From Gari tellinella (taxonomy: Eukaryota > Mollusca > Bivalvia > Cardiida > Psammobiidae): DNA of 64,000 bases. The notes below the pieces were generated by a model. It was given only the letters and a program-made list of their open reading frames with translations, was not told the DNA's origin and searched no databases. Of this stretch, positions 1-11,009 are shown piece by piece. Numbering within the stretch: the stretch's first letter is position 1; every line of letters begins with the position of its first letter. Where the stretch lies: the NCBI GenBank assembly GCA_922989275.2, contig OV277866.1, positions 76,854,328-76,918,327 of the forward strand, written 5' to 3'. The position numbers and the translations under genes were made by a program.

Positions 1-1857
1 ACGCTCCAGTGGGTCATATAATAACTGGCAATTTTGATATCATTAAAGATAAACGCATTAGAGCGCTTTTGAGTAAGGGACCTAAATTTAGATTACCTGC
101 CTTAATTGATTTCGATACTTGTCGCAATCATATTTCTGAAGCTTTGAATAAGTATAGTACCAACTGGTGCCGCAGAGAACATGCTGAAAATGACGCTCTT
201 ACAAAATGGAAATAATTAATTTTTGATTTTATCGATACCCGGATTTCGTTCTATTTATCCAATAACCATCTTATACCACCTAAACCTAAATTTAACATTC
301 GTCACTTAAAGAAGGGCATACAAGACTTTCATTCCAAATATGTACTCGTTCCTGCAGACAAAGCATCCAATAATGTGATAATTGTATGACGATTACATTA
401 TGTTGATACTTTAAACCAGGAACTTGTGAATACCAATTCCTATACAACGACTAATTTAACGGAGCATAATGTAGTATCTGATCATCTTGATACTTGTAAA
501 CAATTAAAAGCTGACGTCAACATTACATGTCATAAACTTCCTACTATGTACTGGATACCAAAACTCCACAAAACACCATATAAGTCTCGTTTTATTGCTA
601 ATTCAAGTGCATGTACTACTACTAAGCTTTCCAAACTTTTGACATCGTCTTTAATTAAAATCAAAGAACATGTTCAAAGGTATTGTGACAAGACTTACGA
701 AAATTCTGGACTTAATCTGTTTTGGTCTATCAAAAACTCGAATGAAATTTTGACGAAGCTTGAACATAGAAAATACCAAGCTTGCAATATTAGTACGTAT
801 GACTTTTCAACACTATATACTACCTTACCTCATAATTTAATAAAAGATAAACTTACAACTTATTGAAAAGACTTTTGCCAGAGAAAGGAAACTATTTCTG
901 GCGTGTAATACTGATCGTGCATTTTTTACAAATGACACGGTTAAGCATTACACTATGTGGACTTGCACCGATGTCTGTAAATCACTATCATTTCTTCTGG
1001 ATAATATTTATGTACGTTTTGGGAGTACCATATACCGCCAAGTGATTGGTATCCCTATGGGTACAAACTGTGCGCCCCTTGTCGCATACCTATTTTTGTA
1101 CTGTTATGAGAGGGACTTTATGCTAAGTCTAAAACCTGATACACAGGCAGATATGATCGAAGCCTTTAACAACACATCGCGCTATCTAGATGATATTTTT
1201 AATATAGACAACCCATTTTTTGATACGTTGTTTCCTTTTATTTACCCAAAAGAATTACGCCTTAATAAAACAAACGAGTCAAATTTATCGGCACCATTTT
1301 TAGATTTGGATCTTTTAATAAATAACGGTATTGTTTCTTCTAAGATTTACGATAAACGAGATGATTTTGATTCTAGTATTGTAAACTATCCTCATCTAGA
1401 TGGCGATGTTCCCCGTTCTACATCTTACGGGGTTTATATTTCACAACTTATTTGTTTTGCTAGGGCTTGTACCTCTGTTGAGGACTTCCACATTCGTAAT
1501 AAAACTATTACTGAAAAGCTTCTTAAACAGGGGTACAGATTTCATAAACTTCGTAAAACATTTTCTAAATTCTTTTATAGAAATCTTCCTCTCATTAACA
1601 AGTATAAATGTAACTTAAAGTCTTTTCTGCGGCAAGGTATTTCACATCCGGAGTTTTATGGTGATGTGATTTACAGACTTCGTAAGATTCTTGGACATAT
1701 GCATTTTCAAAACCTATTTGTGAAACGTATTAGATTTTTCCTCAAAAAAGATTATGATCCAACTATATTGCTGCGCACTTCACGTTTGGTTATCGATCAA
1801 TCTACAATTGATAACTATGCTTTCCTCTTTGGTTGTGCGACGACAGACAGGGCTTAG
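1..1857 (+). pseudogene. Penelope-like reverse transcriptase, decayed
   Basis: This would encode the RT that copies the element's RNA. Pieces in order: an N-terminal block with GHIITGNFDI (9-212), a block with YWIPKLHK and DFSTLYTTLP (426-862), then a long open stretch in frame 1 (862-1857). The long stretch has DNIYVRFGS, the finger motif GIPMGTNCAP, the catalytic motif YLDD and a thumb-like region with YDKRDDF and YGVYISQL. Disablements: one base lost near 210 relative to copy 2, an in-frame TGA at 386-388, and one base lost near 860. The final piece ends at TAG 1855-1857 without a recognisable endonuclease domain. The only residue deviating from an intact catalytic box is none; the damage is to the frame, so this is a pseudogene rather than an active copy. 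Confidence 0.8.
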
Positions 1858-2513
1858 CACTACATGATGATGTATCTCTAAAGCCGTCCTTAACCGGGAG
1901 AGTTATGTCGGATTTTCGTGCTTTGGTTGTTCTCTCCCTCTCTGTCGTACCCTAAACCCTCCCATGTCTTACAGTTACTCGTGACTACAGACTATTCGCT
2001 TGAGTACAATTTGACCGTTGCCATAGTTGGTTATTTTTAACACGGGCTTGAATGTTTATTTCTTTCCCGTGTTACTAATAGTCCTGTCAGAGAATTTTGT
2101 TAGATGTTTTACATGTATTTACTTACTGTGCTGGCGGTCTTTTTGATTGTACGGTTGTGGAACAGGGTTTATATTTTATGTACACTGTTCGTCGTTATAG
2201 GTGAATATAGGAGATAAGTGTGAGGTTGGGCGCCCCTAAACCCAGGTTTAACCCCCCAGTGGTTGTTAATAGTTAATTAATTTATAATTGATTATTGATT
2301 GCTACTGACCGTACCAAGGCGGGCTCCTATGTTCACTTAGATTTATGTTTGTCTTGCGTGTTGTTTTCTCTTTAGTGTGTAGATGAAGGAATGGTATTGC
2401 GTGTGTGTGTGTGTGTGTGTGTGTTTGTTATGGTATGGCTGTGTGTGTGTTCTGCTTTAGAGATGGGTGTATTGTTTGTGTTGCGTTTCCTGCTTGAGTC
2501 TTCTTTCGTATTT
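1..2513 (+). mobile_element. Penelope-like retroelement, copy 1 (cut by window start)
   Basis: A retroelement runs from before the window edge to about 2513. It has a broken reverse-transcriptase coding part (to 1857) and a ~650-bp 3' part with a GT tract near 2397-2423. The 3' part is shared with the copy at 22.6-24.4 kb, and the shared 3' end (CTTTCGTATTTATT) fixes the element boundary. Beyond it lies an unrelated tandem array. The RT has the PLE-like spacing of a YWIPKLHK motif, a GIPMGT motif and a YLDD catalytic box. I see no GIY-YIG endonuclease motif after the RT. Assignment to PLEs rather than another RT class is family knowledge; that an RT is present is seen directly. Confidence 0.75.
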
Positions 2514-3700
2514 ATTAGATCCTTATTTACAAATAGTCAAATACTTATTTTATTAACCATCTCTTTGACAGAATATGGATGAAACTTGGATCCTTATTTA
2601 CAATAATGCAATACTTGTTTGATCAAAACCATCCTTGACAGGATACAGTACTGAATCTTATTTAATTAACAACTTTTGCGATTCGCTTGCAATTCGATGG
2701 CATTTCGCTTGCGATTCGATGGCAATTCGCTTGCGATTCAAAATAGTAATATTACCTTCGGGTAAGTTTTCTTGAATTGTGTATCTCACAAATGTTCGCA
2801 AATATGCCTCCGTTAATTTTTTCGATTCCATTTTTGTCACAACCGCTTCGGAAAATTCGCGTAAAAATATTCTATTGTAGGATTTGTTTTTTGAAGCGCC
2901 CGATTCGATGGCAATTCGATGGCAATTAGCTTGCGATTATCAATTTAATTTAATAAGGTTCAGTACTGTATCGACGAAAATCGGATCCTTTTTACAATAT
3001 TGCAAATACATATATTTCGTTAATTCTCATTGTACTATAGAATATGAATGAAACTTGGACCGTTAATTAACATATTGCAATACTTGTTTGATCGAAACCA
3101 TCCTGGACAGGATATCGATGAAACTTGGATCCTTTTTACAATATTGCTATACCTGTTTCGTTGATTCTCACTGTGCTATAGAATATGAATGAAACTTGGA
3201 TCTTTAATTTATATATTGCAATACTTGTTTGATCAAACCCATCCTGGACAGAATATCGATGAAACTTATTTCAGTACGTTTTCACCACTTCTTTCTGTGA
3301 CAGAATCTAGATGAAACTTATTTCAGTACGTTTTCATCAATTCTTGCTGTGACAGAATCTAGATGAAGCCGGAATCCTTATTTATCACATTGCAAGAAAT
3401 TTTTCATAAAGTCTCCATGTGAAAGAATATAGATGGAATTTAAAATTCAAATTAACAACATGTCAATACTATTCCAGCAGTACTTAATGTCGTAGAATGT
3501 ATTTAGATGAAACTGCAAACTTATCTAAAGTATACCGGTATATAATCAATTATTTCTATGAAAGAATAGAAATGAAACTGCAAACTTATTTAAAGAACCA
3601 ATTATTTCTGTTACAGAATAAAAATGAAACTTGAAACTTTATTCACCACATTTCAAGAACTATTCCATCCAGTTGTTTCTGTTACAAAATATATATATCT
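2514..3700 (+). repeat. Diverged tandem array, ~50-74 bp unit
   Basis: A motif close to GACAGAATATAGATGAAACT recurs about eleven times (near 2578, 3046, 3116, 3188, 3258, 3312, 3362, 3433, 3507, 3571 and 3623). Each is followed by TTGGATCC or GCAAACTT-type sequence and TGCAATACTTG. Spacings run from about 50 to 74 bases. A different segment at about 2655-2945 interrupts it, made of short repeats of TTCGCTTGCGATTCGATGGC. The PLE 3' end abuts the array directly, so the PLE probably inserted into it. Confidence 0.7.
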
Positions 3701-3714
3701 ATATTGAATAAGAT

Positions 3715-3904
3715 ACAGTGGAGAAAACGTTATTCTTTCCCAATAAACGCGTTTATGCTCAAACTATTATTTCCTTTGCAAATGCCACTCAGATTAAAAT
3801 AGATAGACAGAATTGTCTAAAAGTTGTCATTTTCTCCATTTTACTGCGATGCTTTTGCGTTTCGTTTGCGTTTAAACGGGAAAGAATCATTTTTACTCCA
3901 CTGT
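3715..3904 (+). mobile_element. MITE family A, core deleted
   Basis: Both terminal inverted repeats are present (CAGTGGAGAAAACGTTATTC and its complement), flanked by TA. The internal hairpin is missing: sequence passes from TTTGCAAATG directly to CCACTCAG. The TA target and CAGT terminus fit the Tc1/mariner superfamily. Confidence 0.85.
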
Positions 3905-4383
3905 ATGCCTTTGTTTAAAAACTATTTAATAAAAAAATTACGCTACTTAATTAGTTTCGCCTTTCGGCTCCTCGGTATTTGTTTCTATTTTCCTCAGAAT
4001 TATTGAATAATATAATATATCTTATAGTATTACTATTTTCTATATCCTAGCAAATGATGCCTTCAATCATTAACGCGACTTGCTACTTGGCGTATTTGCG
4101 AAATTAAAAGAAATAGTCAAATAAAAGCATATGTGTAACAGTATCGAGTATTTGGCATTAAAGTTTGATCAATCTAAAAACATCCTCAAGAAAAGTCATC
4201 TAATCTGATTTTTCTAGGTATTTTCAATCGCTTGTTCTTCTCCCTCTGTAGACGGGGTTAACCTATTTCGACTCCGTGTTCGAATTGAAACCGTTCGCGC
4301 ATGCACAAGCATAAACCGAAACGAAAACCATATGCTCCATTGCTAAAGAGTAAAATAGTTTAAATCGATCGCCGTAAATTGAA

Positions 4384-4640
4384 CCCCCCCCCCCCCCCCC
4401 TTAGCTAAATCGGTCAAGCGGTGAATCTTAATTTTCATTTTTCCGTCCCCGCATGCAGGGTCCCGGGTTCGAATCCCACTAGAGCTAAATATTTTTTTTT
4501 TCATTCTTTAAACAAAATTTCTTTTCCTAAACTACAAAAAAAAAAATATTTACTTGTTTATGTAAGCGTTTGACCTACATTTAAAAAATACTATTTTTAT
4601 GCTAAATCTAGTTGCAAGTCTCTTCACGGCACGTTCTATT
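4384..4640 (+). mobile_element. tRNA-headed SINE, copy 1, with poly-C
   Basis: A run of C (4384-4400) precedes a tRNA-like head at 4401-4488. The head has complementary ends TTAGCT and AGCTAA and the B-box GGTTCGAATCC. About 150 bases of tail follow, containing CCTAAACTA, ATATTTACTTGTTTAT and AAGCGTTTGAC. The same head plus tail recurs at 45400-45640, so this is a SINE-like family rather than a lone tRNA gene. The anticodon arm is too diverged to assign an isotype. Confidence 0.6.
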
Positions 4641-4745
4641 TTACTTTCAATCTAAAGTGTCTTCAAAACTAGAAACAGGCTAGAGGGTAAAGCGACAACA
4701 CTTTACCGAAATAGTTGACTTTGCAAACTGTTTAGCTCCAGATCA

Positions 4746-4988
4746 GGGGCCCGTTTCATAAAACTTCGTACGACAAATGTTATCGTAAGTCAGATTATAA
4801 AAGTATCAATTATCATTTATTTCTCCAACTAATTCTATCTTGTTATATCTCTTTGGAATGGTCTTGAAAAGACGATTCTAAAAAGATGTCACAAGACAGG
4901 ATTAGACAGAGATATCAGTAATCAAATGTATTTTTAAGTTTTGACTTACGACCGTTTTTGTCGTACGAAGTTTTATGAAAGGGGCCCC
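4746..4988 (+). mobile_element. MITE family G inside an F-type palindrome
   Basis: Terminal inverted repeats read GGGGCCCGTTTCATAAAACT and the near-complement. Subterminal inverted copies of TACGACAAATGTTATCGTAA flank an inner inverted repeat around TCTTGAAAAGACGATTC. The flanks GATCA and AGACGCCGCGTAACGCGG are two halves of an F-type hairpin, so G landed inside an older element. Confidence 0.8.
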
Positions 4989-5032
4989 AGACGCCGCGTA
5001 ACGCGGATCCAAACTGTTGGACACTAGTTATA

Positions 5033-5173
5033 GGAATAAACAACATATTTTTGACGTTCATGACTTCGCAGGGGGTAAATTTCGTAAACGCCCAAAGGGC
5101 GTTTACGAAAATTTAACCCCCGAAGCTAATGTAGTCATACCGTCATGAGCGGCAAAGAGATGTTGTTTATTCC
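5033..5173. mobile_element. Palindromic MITE with 5-bp target duplication
   Basis: The ends GGAATAAACAACAT and ATGTTGTTTATTCC are exact complements. The centre is a strong palindrome around AACGCCCAAAGGGCGTT, embedded in GGGGGTAAATTTCGTAAA and its complement. TTATA occurs immediately on both sides (5028-5032 and 5174-5178) and is probably the target-site duplication. No coding capacity is visible. Confidence 0.7.
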
Positions 5174-5178
5174 TTATA

Positions 5179-6445
5179 TTTATATTTATATTTTCTGTCT
5201 GGTCAATTTAATGTGTTTATTGGCCAGATTTGTTTTTCTGTATAAGAATTTATCATATACCGGTCAAAGAGGTTTGATAGATGTAATGTCGATGTAATAG
5301 CCATTCCAGTTTCTAAATATGGTGAGAAAGTAGTCCCAACTACATGTACTGTAACTGTATTAAAAATTCCGGATTTTTTCCAGTAAACTTTCTATCTGTG
5401 AATGGAAAAGACTTACAAGGCAAACAAATAACAGTGCAACTTGAATATCTATTGCCAAAGCACATTCTAAAAATACAGGTCGCGGTTGTTTTCTTAACCC
5501 ATTTACACACATAGCAACGCGATGGCAACGACCTATGGGCCTGTATTACTCCGCTAGTGTCATATGACCGTCGACCAATGGGAGCTTAGTGTTAAGTGCC
5601 CGATGTAGTGTATTTGAAGAAGTCCACGAATAGCACGGGGGAAATCCGAACTGGCTAAAACCAGTTTCGAAGTGTAGGTTCATCGAGGGATGACCTACAA
5701 ATTTTTAATAGGATTACATAAAGACTTTACAGGGTGAATGTAAATATATCGATATGTCTTAAGACATACTGCCTGAATCTGACTTTGAAATAATCTTAGA
5801 GACAACAATTGTGTCGTAGACGACAATATAGTGGCCAGGGGGTCAAAAGCTCACACTTTGATGAAATGATAGAGGTCGATAACTGCTAAAAGAAAGAATC
5901 TCTCGTAGAAGCTTTCTGTATTTAACCCATAACTACCTAGCTTGTTTCAAGTTTTGAAGACAGATGACCCCTAAACCCTTTCATGATCAAATTATTCAGG
6001 AAATTTCTATCCCTTCATCGCATTATCGCCGTCTGCTTTACATGTAGTACTGTGGTCTGGAGGACACGTTTTGCGGTTACATTCAAAGTTGTATATGGAT
6101 AAAAGTGTCAAATAGTTTGAAAACGCGCTTTAAGGCGTTATTGAGAGCGAAATGGTTTAAGGAGGTTGAAAGAAAAGTAGGCTTGTCCATTTAACGTGTC
6201 AAGGATGAATGAGTGTCAAATTATATACCAGTCACTCTATTGTCATGTGTGGAAAAAGTGGTTGAACTTGTTGTTTTCAAGTTGTATAATTTAACTGTAG
6301 AATATAATATGTTATCAAAAGAAAGACGACTCTTATGGAAGCAGTCTTTTTGCAATTATTGAATAATTATGCTTACTAGTACTTCGTCAAAGCAATAATT
6401 ATTATAAAACACTTTAATAGTATGATAATAGCGTGATACGACTAA
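5179..6445. other. No gene seen
   Basis: No convincing gene or intact element. A fragment resembling the D family end (CCTAGCTTGTTTCAAGTTTTGAAGACAG) lies near 5937-5965. The longest open stretch (5340-5528, minus) has no recognisable motif. Confidence 0.5.
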
Positions 6446-6449
6446 AAGC

Positions 6450-6706
6450 TTTACCCTTTACCCCATAGTCTGTTTCTAGTTCTGAAAATAGATGACTTCT
6501 TAAAGCAGGTTGAAAATAAAGCAGAATGCGCCTTAAGTCGCATTCTGCTTTACTTTCAGTCTGTTTTATGCTGCTACCGGCTAGAAAAAAGACAAAATTC
6601 CTTATGATACTTATTCAAAACTGTATAAATTGGAGCTACTTTCTTCAGCGGAGGAATAAACTAAATGCGCTAAAAGGCGCTTCTATTGGGAAAGGATGGG
6701 ATTTAA
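6450..6706 (+). mobile_element. MITE family D
   Basis: Begins TTTACCCTTTACCCCATAG and ends at TTAA 6703-6706. The central palindrome (CTTAAAGCAGG...GCAGAATGCGCC and complement) is intact over about 70 bases. The right part contains AATGCGCTAAAAGGCGCTTC, as in the 9167 copy. Confidence 0.75.
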
Positions 6707-6837
6707 CACGGAAATCTCAAAAAGGAGTTAATTTAACAACACATTAACTAGTGTTAATCCTTTTTCTCAAGCAACAGTGAAGTCGCAATCAGCAGGCAAA
6801 GGAGTTAAATGTGTGCTGCCTTTTATATTAAACTCTT

Positions 6838-7047
6838 TGCATGCTAGAGGCGGATACATCTGTGATTACCTTAGCTAACAGTTTGGATCCAGATGAGACG
6901 CCGCGAAACGCGGCGTCCCATCAGGATCCAAGCTGTTTGACACTATGATCATGTTTTGAAAATAAATTTAAAAAATTCTATTTTTAGAACTATAGCAGAC
7001 GACAAATGTTGCAGACGATAACAATTACCGAACATGCAAAGAGTTAA
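6838..7047 (+). mobile_element. MITE family F with perfect TTAA duplication
   Basis: TTAA at 6838 and 7044 bounds the element. The ends CTCTTTGCATG and CATGCAAAGAG are exact complements. Inside is the hairpin core CAGATGAGACGCCGCGAAACGCGGCGTC with CAGTTTGGATCC and its complement as outer arms. The TTAA target suggests mobilisation by a piggyBac-type transposase. Confidence 0.8.
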
Positions 7048-7342
7048 TGTGGATTCTGTATAAGCTGTTTCAATCAAGATCATTCGCTGTATTACTAGAC
7101 GTCTGGTCCTGATCCAAACTGATTTACTTTCGCATCATAAGTATTCGGTAAAAAACAATATTTCTTTGAAATAATAATTTATGCAGCGTTTTTACAGTAG
7201 ATGATATTAATTTGCAGTGAAAGAGTTCTTGTTACATAAAATAGAGGAAAGACGTTCTTAGGTATTTCACAGAGTTTAATGACCCTTGTTTATAATACAG
7301 TGAACTATTTACTTTACGACCACTTAATTGTTTTAACTACTA

Positions 7343-7689
7343 CAGTGTTCCCTCTCTACAACGGCCCTCCAAACAACGACTCCCTCCTTACAACGACTCT
7401 TACGGCTGTTCCCCAAACAAGACAAAATGTTTAACACATTTACTGCTGCAATATCGTCTGCTTCAAATTGTCGTCTGCTGTTTTTTCTCAAAATTACATT
7501 TTGATGGAATAAATATAATGACGGGTGACAAACAGCTTGAATCCAGATCAGACGCCGCGTAACGCGGCATCTGATTTGGAGTCAAGCTGTTTGCAAATGT
7601 AAGCCAATTTCCCTCCATGTAACGACTCCCTCCGGACAACGCACAAATCTTTGTCTCCCAATGGGTGTCGTTGTAGAGAGGGAGTACTG
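7343..7689 (+). mobile_element. MITE family B, complete
   Basis: Flanked by TA. Ends are CAGTGTTCCCTCTCTACAAC and the complement of CAGTACTCCCTCTCTACAAC. Internally it has ATCGTCTGCTTCAAATTGTC, then the hairpin CAGCTTGAATCCAGATCAGACGCCGCG and its complement. TA target and CAG termini again suggest Tc1/mariner-type mobilisation. Confidence 0.85.
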
Positions 7690-7703
7690 TAAATGTTTTA
7701 GAC

Positions 7704-7803
7704 AGCTGAGTGCTTAAAGCAAAGTGACAGTGAAACTGAAAGTTCCTTAAGGAGTTTTCTGCATTTACTGACACCTTGCTTTAAGGTTTAACCTGTATTT
7801 TAT
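7704..7803 (+). repeat. Family E palindrome
   Basis: Stem TGCTTAAAGCAAAGTGACAG pairs with TGACACCTTGCTTTAAG, around a GTTCCTTAAGGAG centre. It has the same overall plan as the D palindrome but a different stem. Other copies lie near 16690-16800, 37208-37270 and 61728-61775. Confidence 0.5.
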
Positions 7804-7838
7804 ACAACCATTAGCCTTCGTTTAAGTTGTCGTAATGG

Positions 7839-8044
7839 TTTGGTTTGGTTTGTTTTGAATTTACGTCTCTTTCAACAGTATTTCAGTCATATCGCGACGT
7901 CCAGCTAATTACAGGTGGAGGAAGACCCCAGAAGTCCTTTATGCACTGTTTCAGGCACAAATTCGCAACTGGGTAGAACCACCGACCTTCCGCAAGCCAG
8001 CTGGAAGGCTTCCCCACATGAAAAATCCGAACGACCCTACTGGG
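7839..8044 (-). mobile_element. SINE with 14-bp target duplication
   Basis: The insertion is bracketed by a direct repeat AGTTGTCGTAATGG (7825-7838 and 8045-8058), as expected for target-primed insertion. On the minus strand it ends in a CAAAC-type repeat tail (CAAACCAAACC). It carries CGGAAGGTCGGTGGTTCTAC, containing a B-box-like GGTTCTACCC, and GGGGTCTTCCTCCACC. This sequence type is widespread in molluscs to my knowledge; the exact family name would need a repeat-database match. Confidence 0.8.
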
Positions 8045-8072
8045 AGTTGTCGTAATGGAGATGTTTACATGT

Positions 8073-8320
8073 ACAGTGGAGAATCTGTTATTCTTTCCCG
8101 TTTAAACGCAAACGTACGCAAACGCAAAGCACTAAATCGTAGAAAAGTATAACTTTTGGACAATTCTGATAATACATGTTTATCTTGGTGGCAAACAGTT
8201 TGGAGCCTGATCAGACGCCGGGTTACCCGGCGTCTGATCTGGCTCCAAACTGTTTGCACTGCAAATAATAGTTTTAGCATAAACGCGTTTATTGGGAAAG
8301 AATAACAGATTATCCACTGT
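8073..8320 (-). mobile_element. MITE family A
   Basis: Complete, TA-flanked, minus orientation (GTTTAAACGCAAACGTACGC at the left). The hairpin core (GATCAGACGCCGGGTTACCC and complement) and outer arms CAAACAGTTTGGAG and CTCCAAACTGTTTG are present. Confidence 0.9.
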
Positions 8321-8409
8321 ACTTTTCTTGTCAATATCTGTTCAGTTACGAGAAATTATATATTTAAGTTGGATTTGGATTGAAGGCCATGACAGTTTCT
8401 TCAAATTTG

Positions 8410-8580
8410 ATATATATCTAGTCGAATTCGATATTTCGAACTCGTTTATGTCGAACATATTCGTATTCCAAGTTTTGACTTTGAAATACGGATATGTTTG
8501 ACTTAAGCGCTATTGAAATAATGAAAATAAAAAGTTAAAATACGGATATGTTCGACCTAGCGAATTTAAGATACAATGTA
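8410..8580 (+). mobile_element. Degraded family I element
   Basis: Contains GTCGAATTCGATATTTCGAA, an inner inverted repeat around AAGTTTTGACTTTGAAATAC, and TACGGATATGTTCGAC. It resembles the complete I copy at 56079 but lacks clear ends. Confidence 0.5.
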
Positions 8581-8596
8581 CCTAAGTACGAATGTA

Positions 8597-8935
8597 CAGC
8601 GCTCCCTCCCTATAATGGCCTTCCCAACAACAACTCCCTCCTTTCAACGACATTTTCCGCGGTTCCCTAAACAGGACAGTTATATCTAACGCTTTGACAG
8701 CTGCAAAATTGTCTGAATATAATTGTCGTCTGCTGTTTTTCTCACATTTACATAATTGACATTTTGACAGAAAAAAACTAAATGACGACAGACAAACACT
8801 TGAATCAAGATCAGACGCCGCGTCTGATCTTGATTCAAGCTGTTTGCAAATGTAAGCCAATTTCCCTCCCTACAAAGAAACAAAGAACACACTTTTTTGT
8901 CTCCCATTGGATTTCATTGAAGAGAGGGAGCGCTG
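8597..8935 (+). mobile_element. MITE family B
   Basis: Ends CAGCGCTCCCTCCC and GAGGGAGCGCTG are complementary. The hairpin core is shortened to CAAGATCAGACGCCGCGTCTGATCTTG. Confidence 0.85.
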
Positions 8936-9166
8936 AATATCATATTTTTTATTTAGTCATAAGTGAATCACAATTTTGGTCACTTGTAGAACTACAGTGG
9001 AAACGAGAACTGTCGCCTAGGGGCTAACTAATACCCCGCCCCACTTATGCGAAACCATTATCTCCCCATGATAATATTTCCCCTAGTAAATGAAGGAATG
9101 GAAAAATATTTTTTCATGCACATCAGATTATGTAGACGGTACTCTATCAACCTGTGAAGTTTTATT

Positions 9167-9418
9167 TTAACCCTTTACCCCATACCCTGTTTCTAGTTTT
9201 GAAGACAGGTGACCACTTAAAACAGATTGAAAGTAAAGCAGAATGCGCCTGAGGCGCATTCTGCTTTACTTTCATCCTGCTTTAAGCCACTTTCTGCTAG
9301 TACATAAGTAATATTTCTTATTGTACATGTTTATGCCTGTATAAATTTGAACTATTTTCTTTGGCGGAGGAATAAATTAAAATGCGCTAAAAGGCGCTTC
9401 TATCAGGTAAAGGGTTAA
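9167..9418 (+). mobile_element. MITE family D, complete
   Basis: TTAA at 9167 and 9415. Ends CCCTTTACCCCATA and GGTAAAGGG. The palindrome core GCAGAATGCGCCTGAGGCGCATTCTGC is near perfect. Good reference copy for family D. Confidence 0.85.
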
Positions 9419-9424
9419 ATCGAA

Positions 9425-9657
9425 TGAACATGTGTAGGAAGAGTTGTGCATCTGAGGATTATGAGATATAATGCATGAAACATTAAGTTAAATTATCTGA
9501 CCTTGGAAATGCCAGATTAGAGAAAAAGTTCTTCATGCATATCTGTAGATGGTAGTCTATAAACCTGTGAAGTTTTTTAGAATCCAATGAAGGGTGTAGG
9601 ATTGCAAAGCCTGTTGCACGAGGTGCAAAACCTGTAACATTAAAGTTTAATTACCCC

Positions 9658-9709
<52 letters not shown>

Positions 9710-10165
9710 GAACCATCTGCCCCAACCTGTGAAGTTATTTTGTAAGTCCGATGAACGGTGTAGGAGGAGTTGCGGTTACAAGGTACAAATCCTGTACAGC
9801 AAATTTAATTATCTCCCCTTGGAAATATGTGCCCTTGAAAAGGGGGAACAGAAACAAGGAGGAGGAGTTGTATTTACGAGGTACAAAGCCAGTTACAATA
9901 ATAATAAGGTTTAATTATCTCCCCTTGGAAACATCAGCCCTTGGAAATGGAGGAACGGAAATATATTTCTTCATGCACACCTTTACATGGTACTCTATCA
10001 AAATGTGGAGTTATTGTGTAAATCCGATCATTGGTGTAGGCGGAGTTGTGTTCATGAGCATTGACAGACAGACAGACGGACGGACGGATGAACAGACAGA
10101 CTGACGGACAGACAGACAGGCGGACAAAGTGTTTCCTATATACATGTACCCCACATACTTCACAA
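9425..10165 (+). repeat. Internally repeated dispersed element with AC and GACA tracts
   Basis: Three diverged units each carry a CTGTGAAGTT-like start, AATCCGATGAACGGTGTAGG, GGAGTTGCG and TTTAATTATCTCCCCTTGG (about 9540, 9725 and 10005). An AC microsatellite occupies 9661-9706. A GACAGACGGACGG-type tract lies at about 10058-10135, followed by CCCCCGTAAA-type sequence on the minus strand. It looks like a non-autonomous repeat; no coding region is evident. Confidence 0.6.
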
Positions 10166-10229
10166 ACTTGTTTACGGGGGTATAAAGACGTTATTACCAA
10201 TACACGCATTTACACTTCAACTATTGCTC

Positions 10230-10400
10230 AACTGCAAACAGTTTTGAGCCACGCGGGGGAGTTTCGCCGGGTCTGATCAGGATCTAACTGTTTGACACGT
10301 GAATCAACAAACAACCCTAAAGATGACATAAAACTATGACAGCCGACACTTTCACTGCAGACGGTATTTTGGCAGTAAGAGGGTTAAAGCAGACGATAAA
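10230..10400 (+). mobile_element. F-like relic with degenerate hairpin
   Basis: CAAACAGTTTTGAGCC and GATCTAACTGTTTGACAC flank a damaged core ending GTCTGATCAGGATC. GAGGGTTAAAG follows. The left end is not clear. Confidence 0.45.
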
Positions 10401-10657
10401 ACTTGGAAGGGACAGAGTTAAGACAGTATAAAATAATTAAATTGGCTTTACATGTAACTAATATTTCGACCTCTTTGGTCCTTTATCAAAGATACTCGCG
10501 TCAAAATACAAGTAATTTGTTTATTCATGCATTCAGCCATAAAATCAATGAGTAAAATACTTTATTGATTATATGGCTAAGCGCACTAAACAAAATGTCA
10601 AAATGTTACATGACACGTGAATTTGGATATTGAATAAAAGCACGTTTGCAATTACTA

Positions 10658-10992
10658 CAGTGTTCCCTCAGTACAACGGCCCTCCCAACAACGACTCCCC
10701 CCTTGCCGAAATTCCCTATACGAGACATTAATGTCTAACGCTTTTTCTGGTGCAATACCGGCGTATGCTGAAATTTGTCGTCTACTCTTCTTCTCAAAGT
10801 TACATTTAAGTGGACATTTTGATAGATTAGTATAATGACGAGTGACAAACAACTTGAATCCAGTTCAGACGCCGCATCTGATCTGGATTCAAGCTGTTTG
10901 CAAATGAAAACCAATTTACCTCCTTATAGTGACTCCTTCCGAACAACGACACATTCTTCTGTCTCCCATTGATTTTCGTTGTAGAGGCGCGG
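10658..10992 (+). mobile_element. MITE family B, right end lost at a G-run
   Basis: Left TIR CAGTGTTCCCTCAGTACAAC is present after TA. The core CAGTTCAGACGCCGCATCTGATCTG is shortened. The right end stops at GTTGTAGAGGCGCG, where a G homopolymer begins (about 10992-11009). Confidence 0.75.
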
Positions 10993-11009
10993 GGGGGGGG
11001 GGGGGGGGG

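Noticed and set aside
10061..10276. Frames rich in TDRQTDG
   Set aside because: Translation of the GACA/GACG simple repeat.
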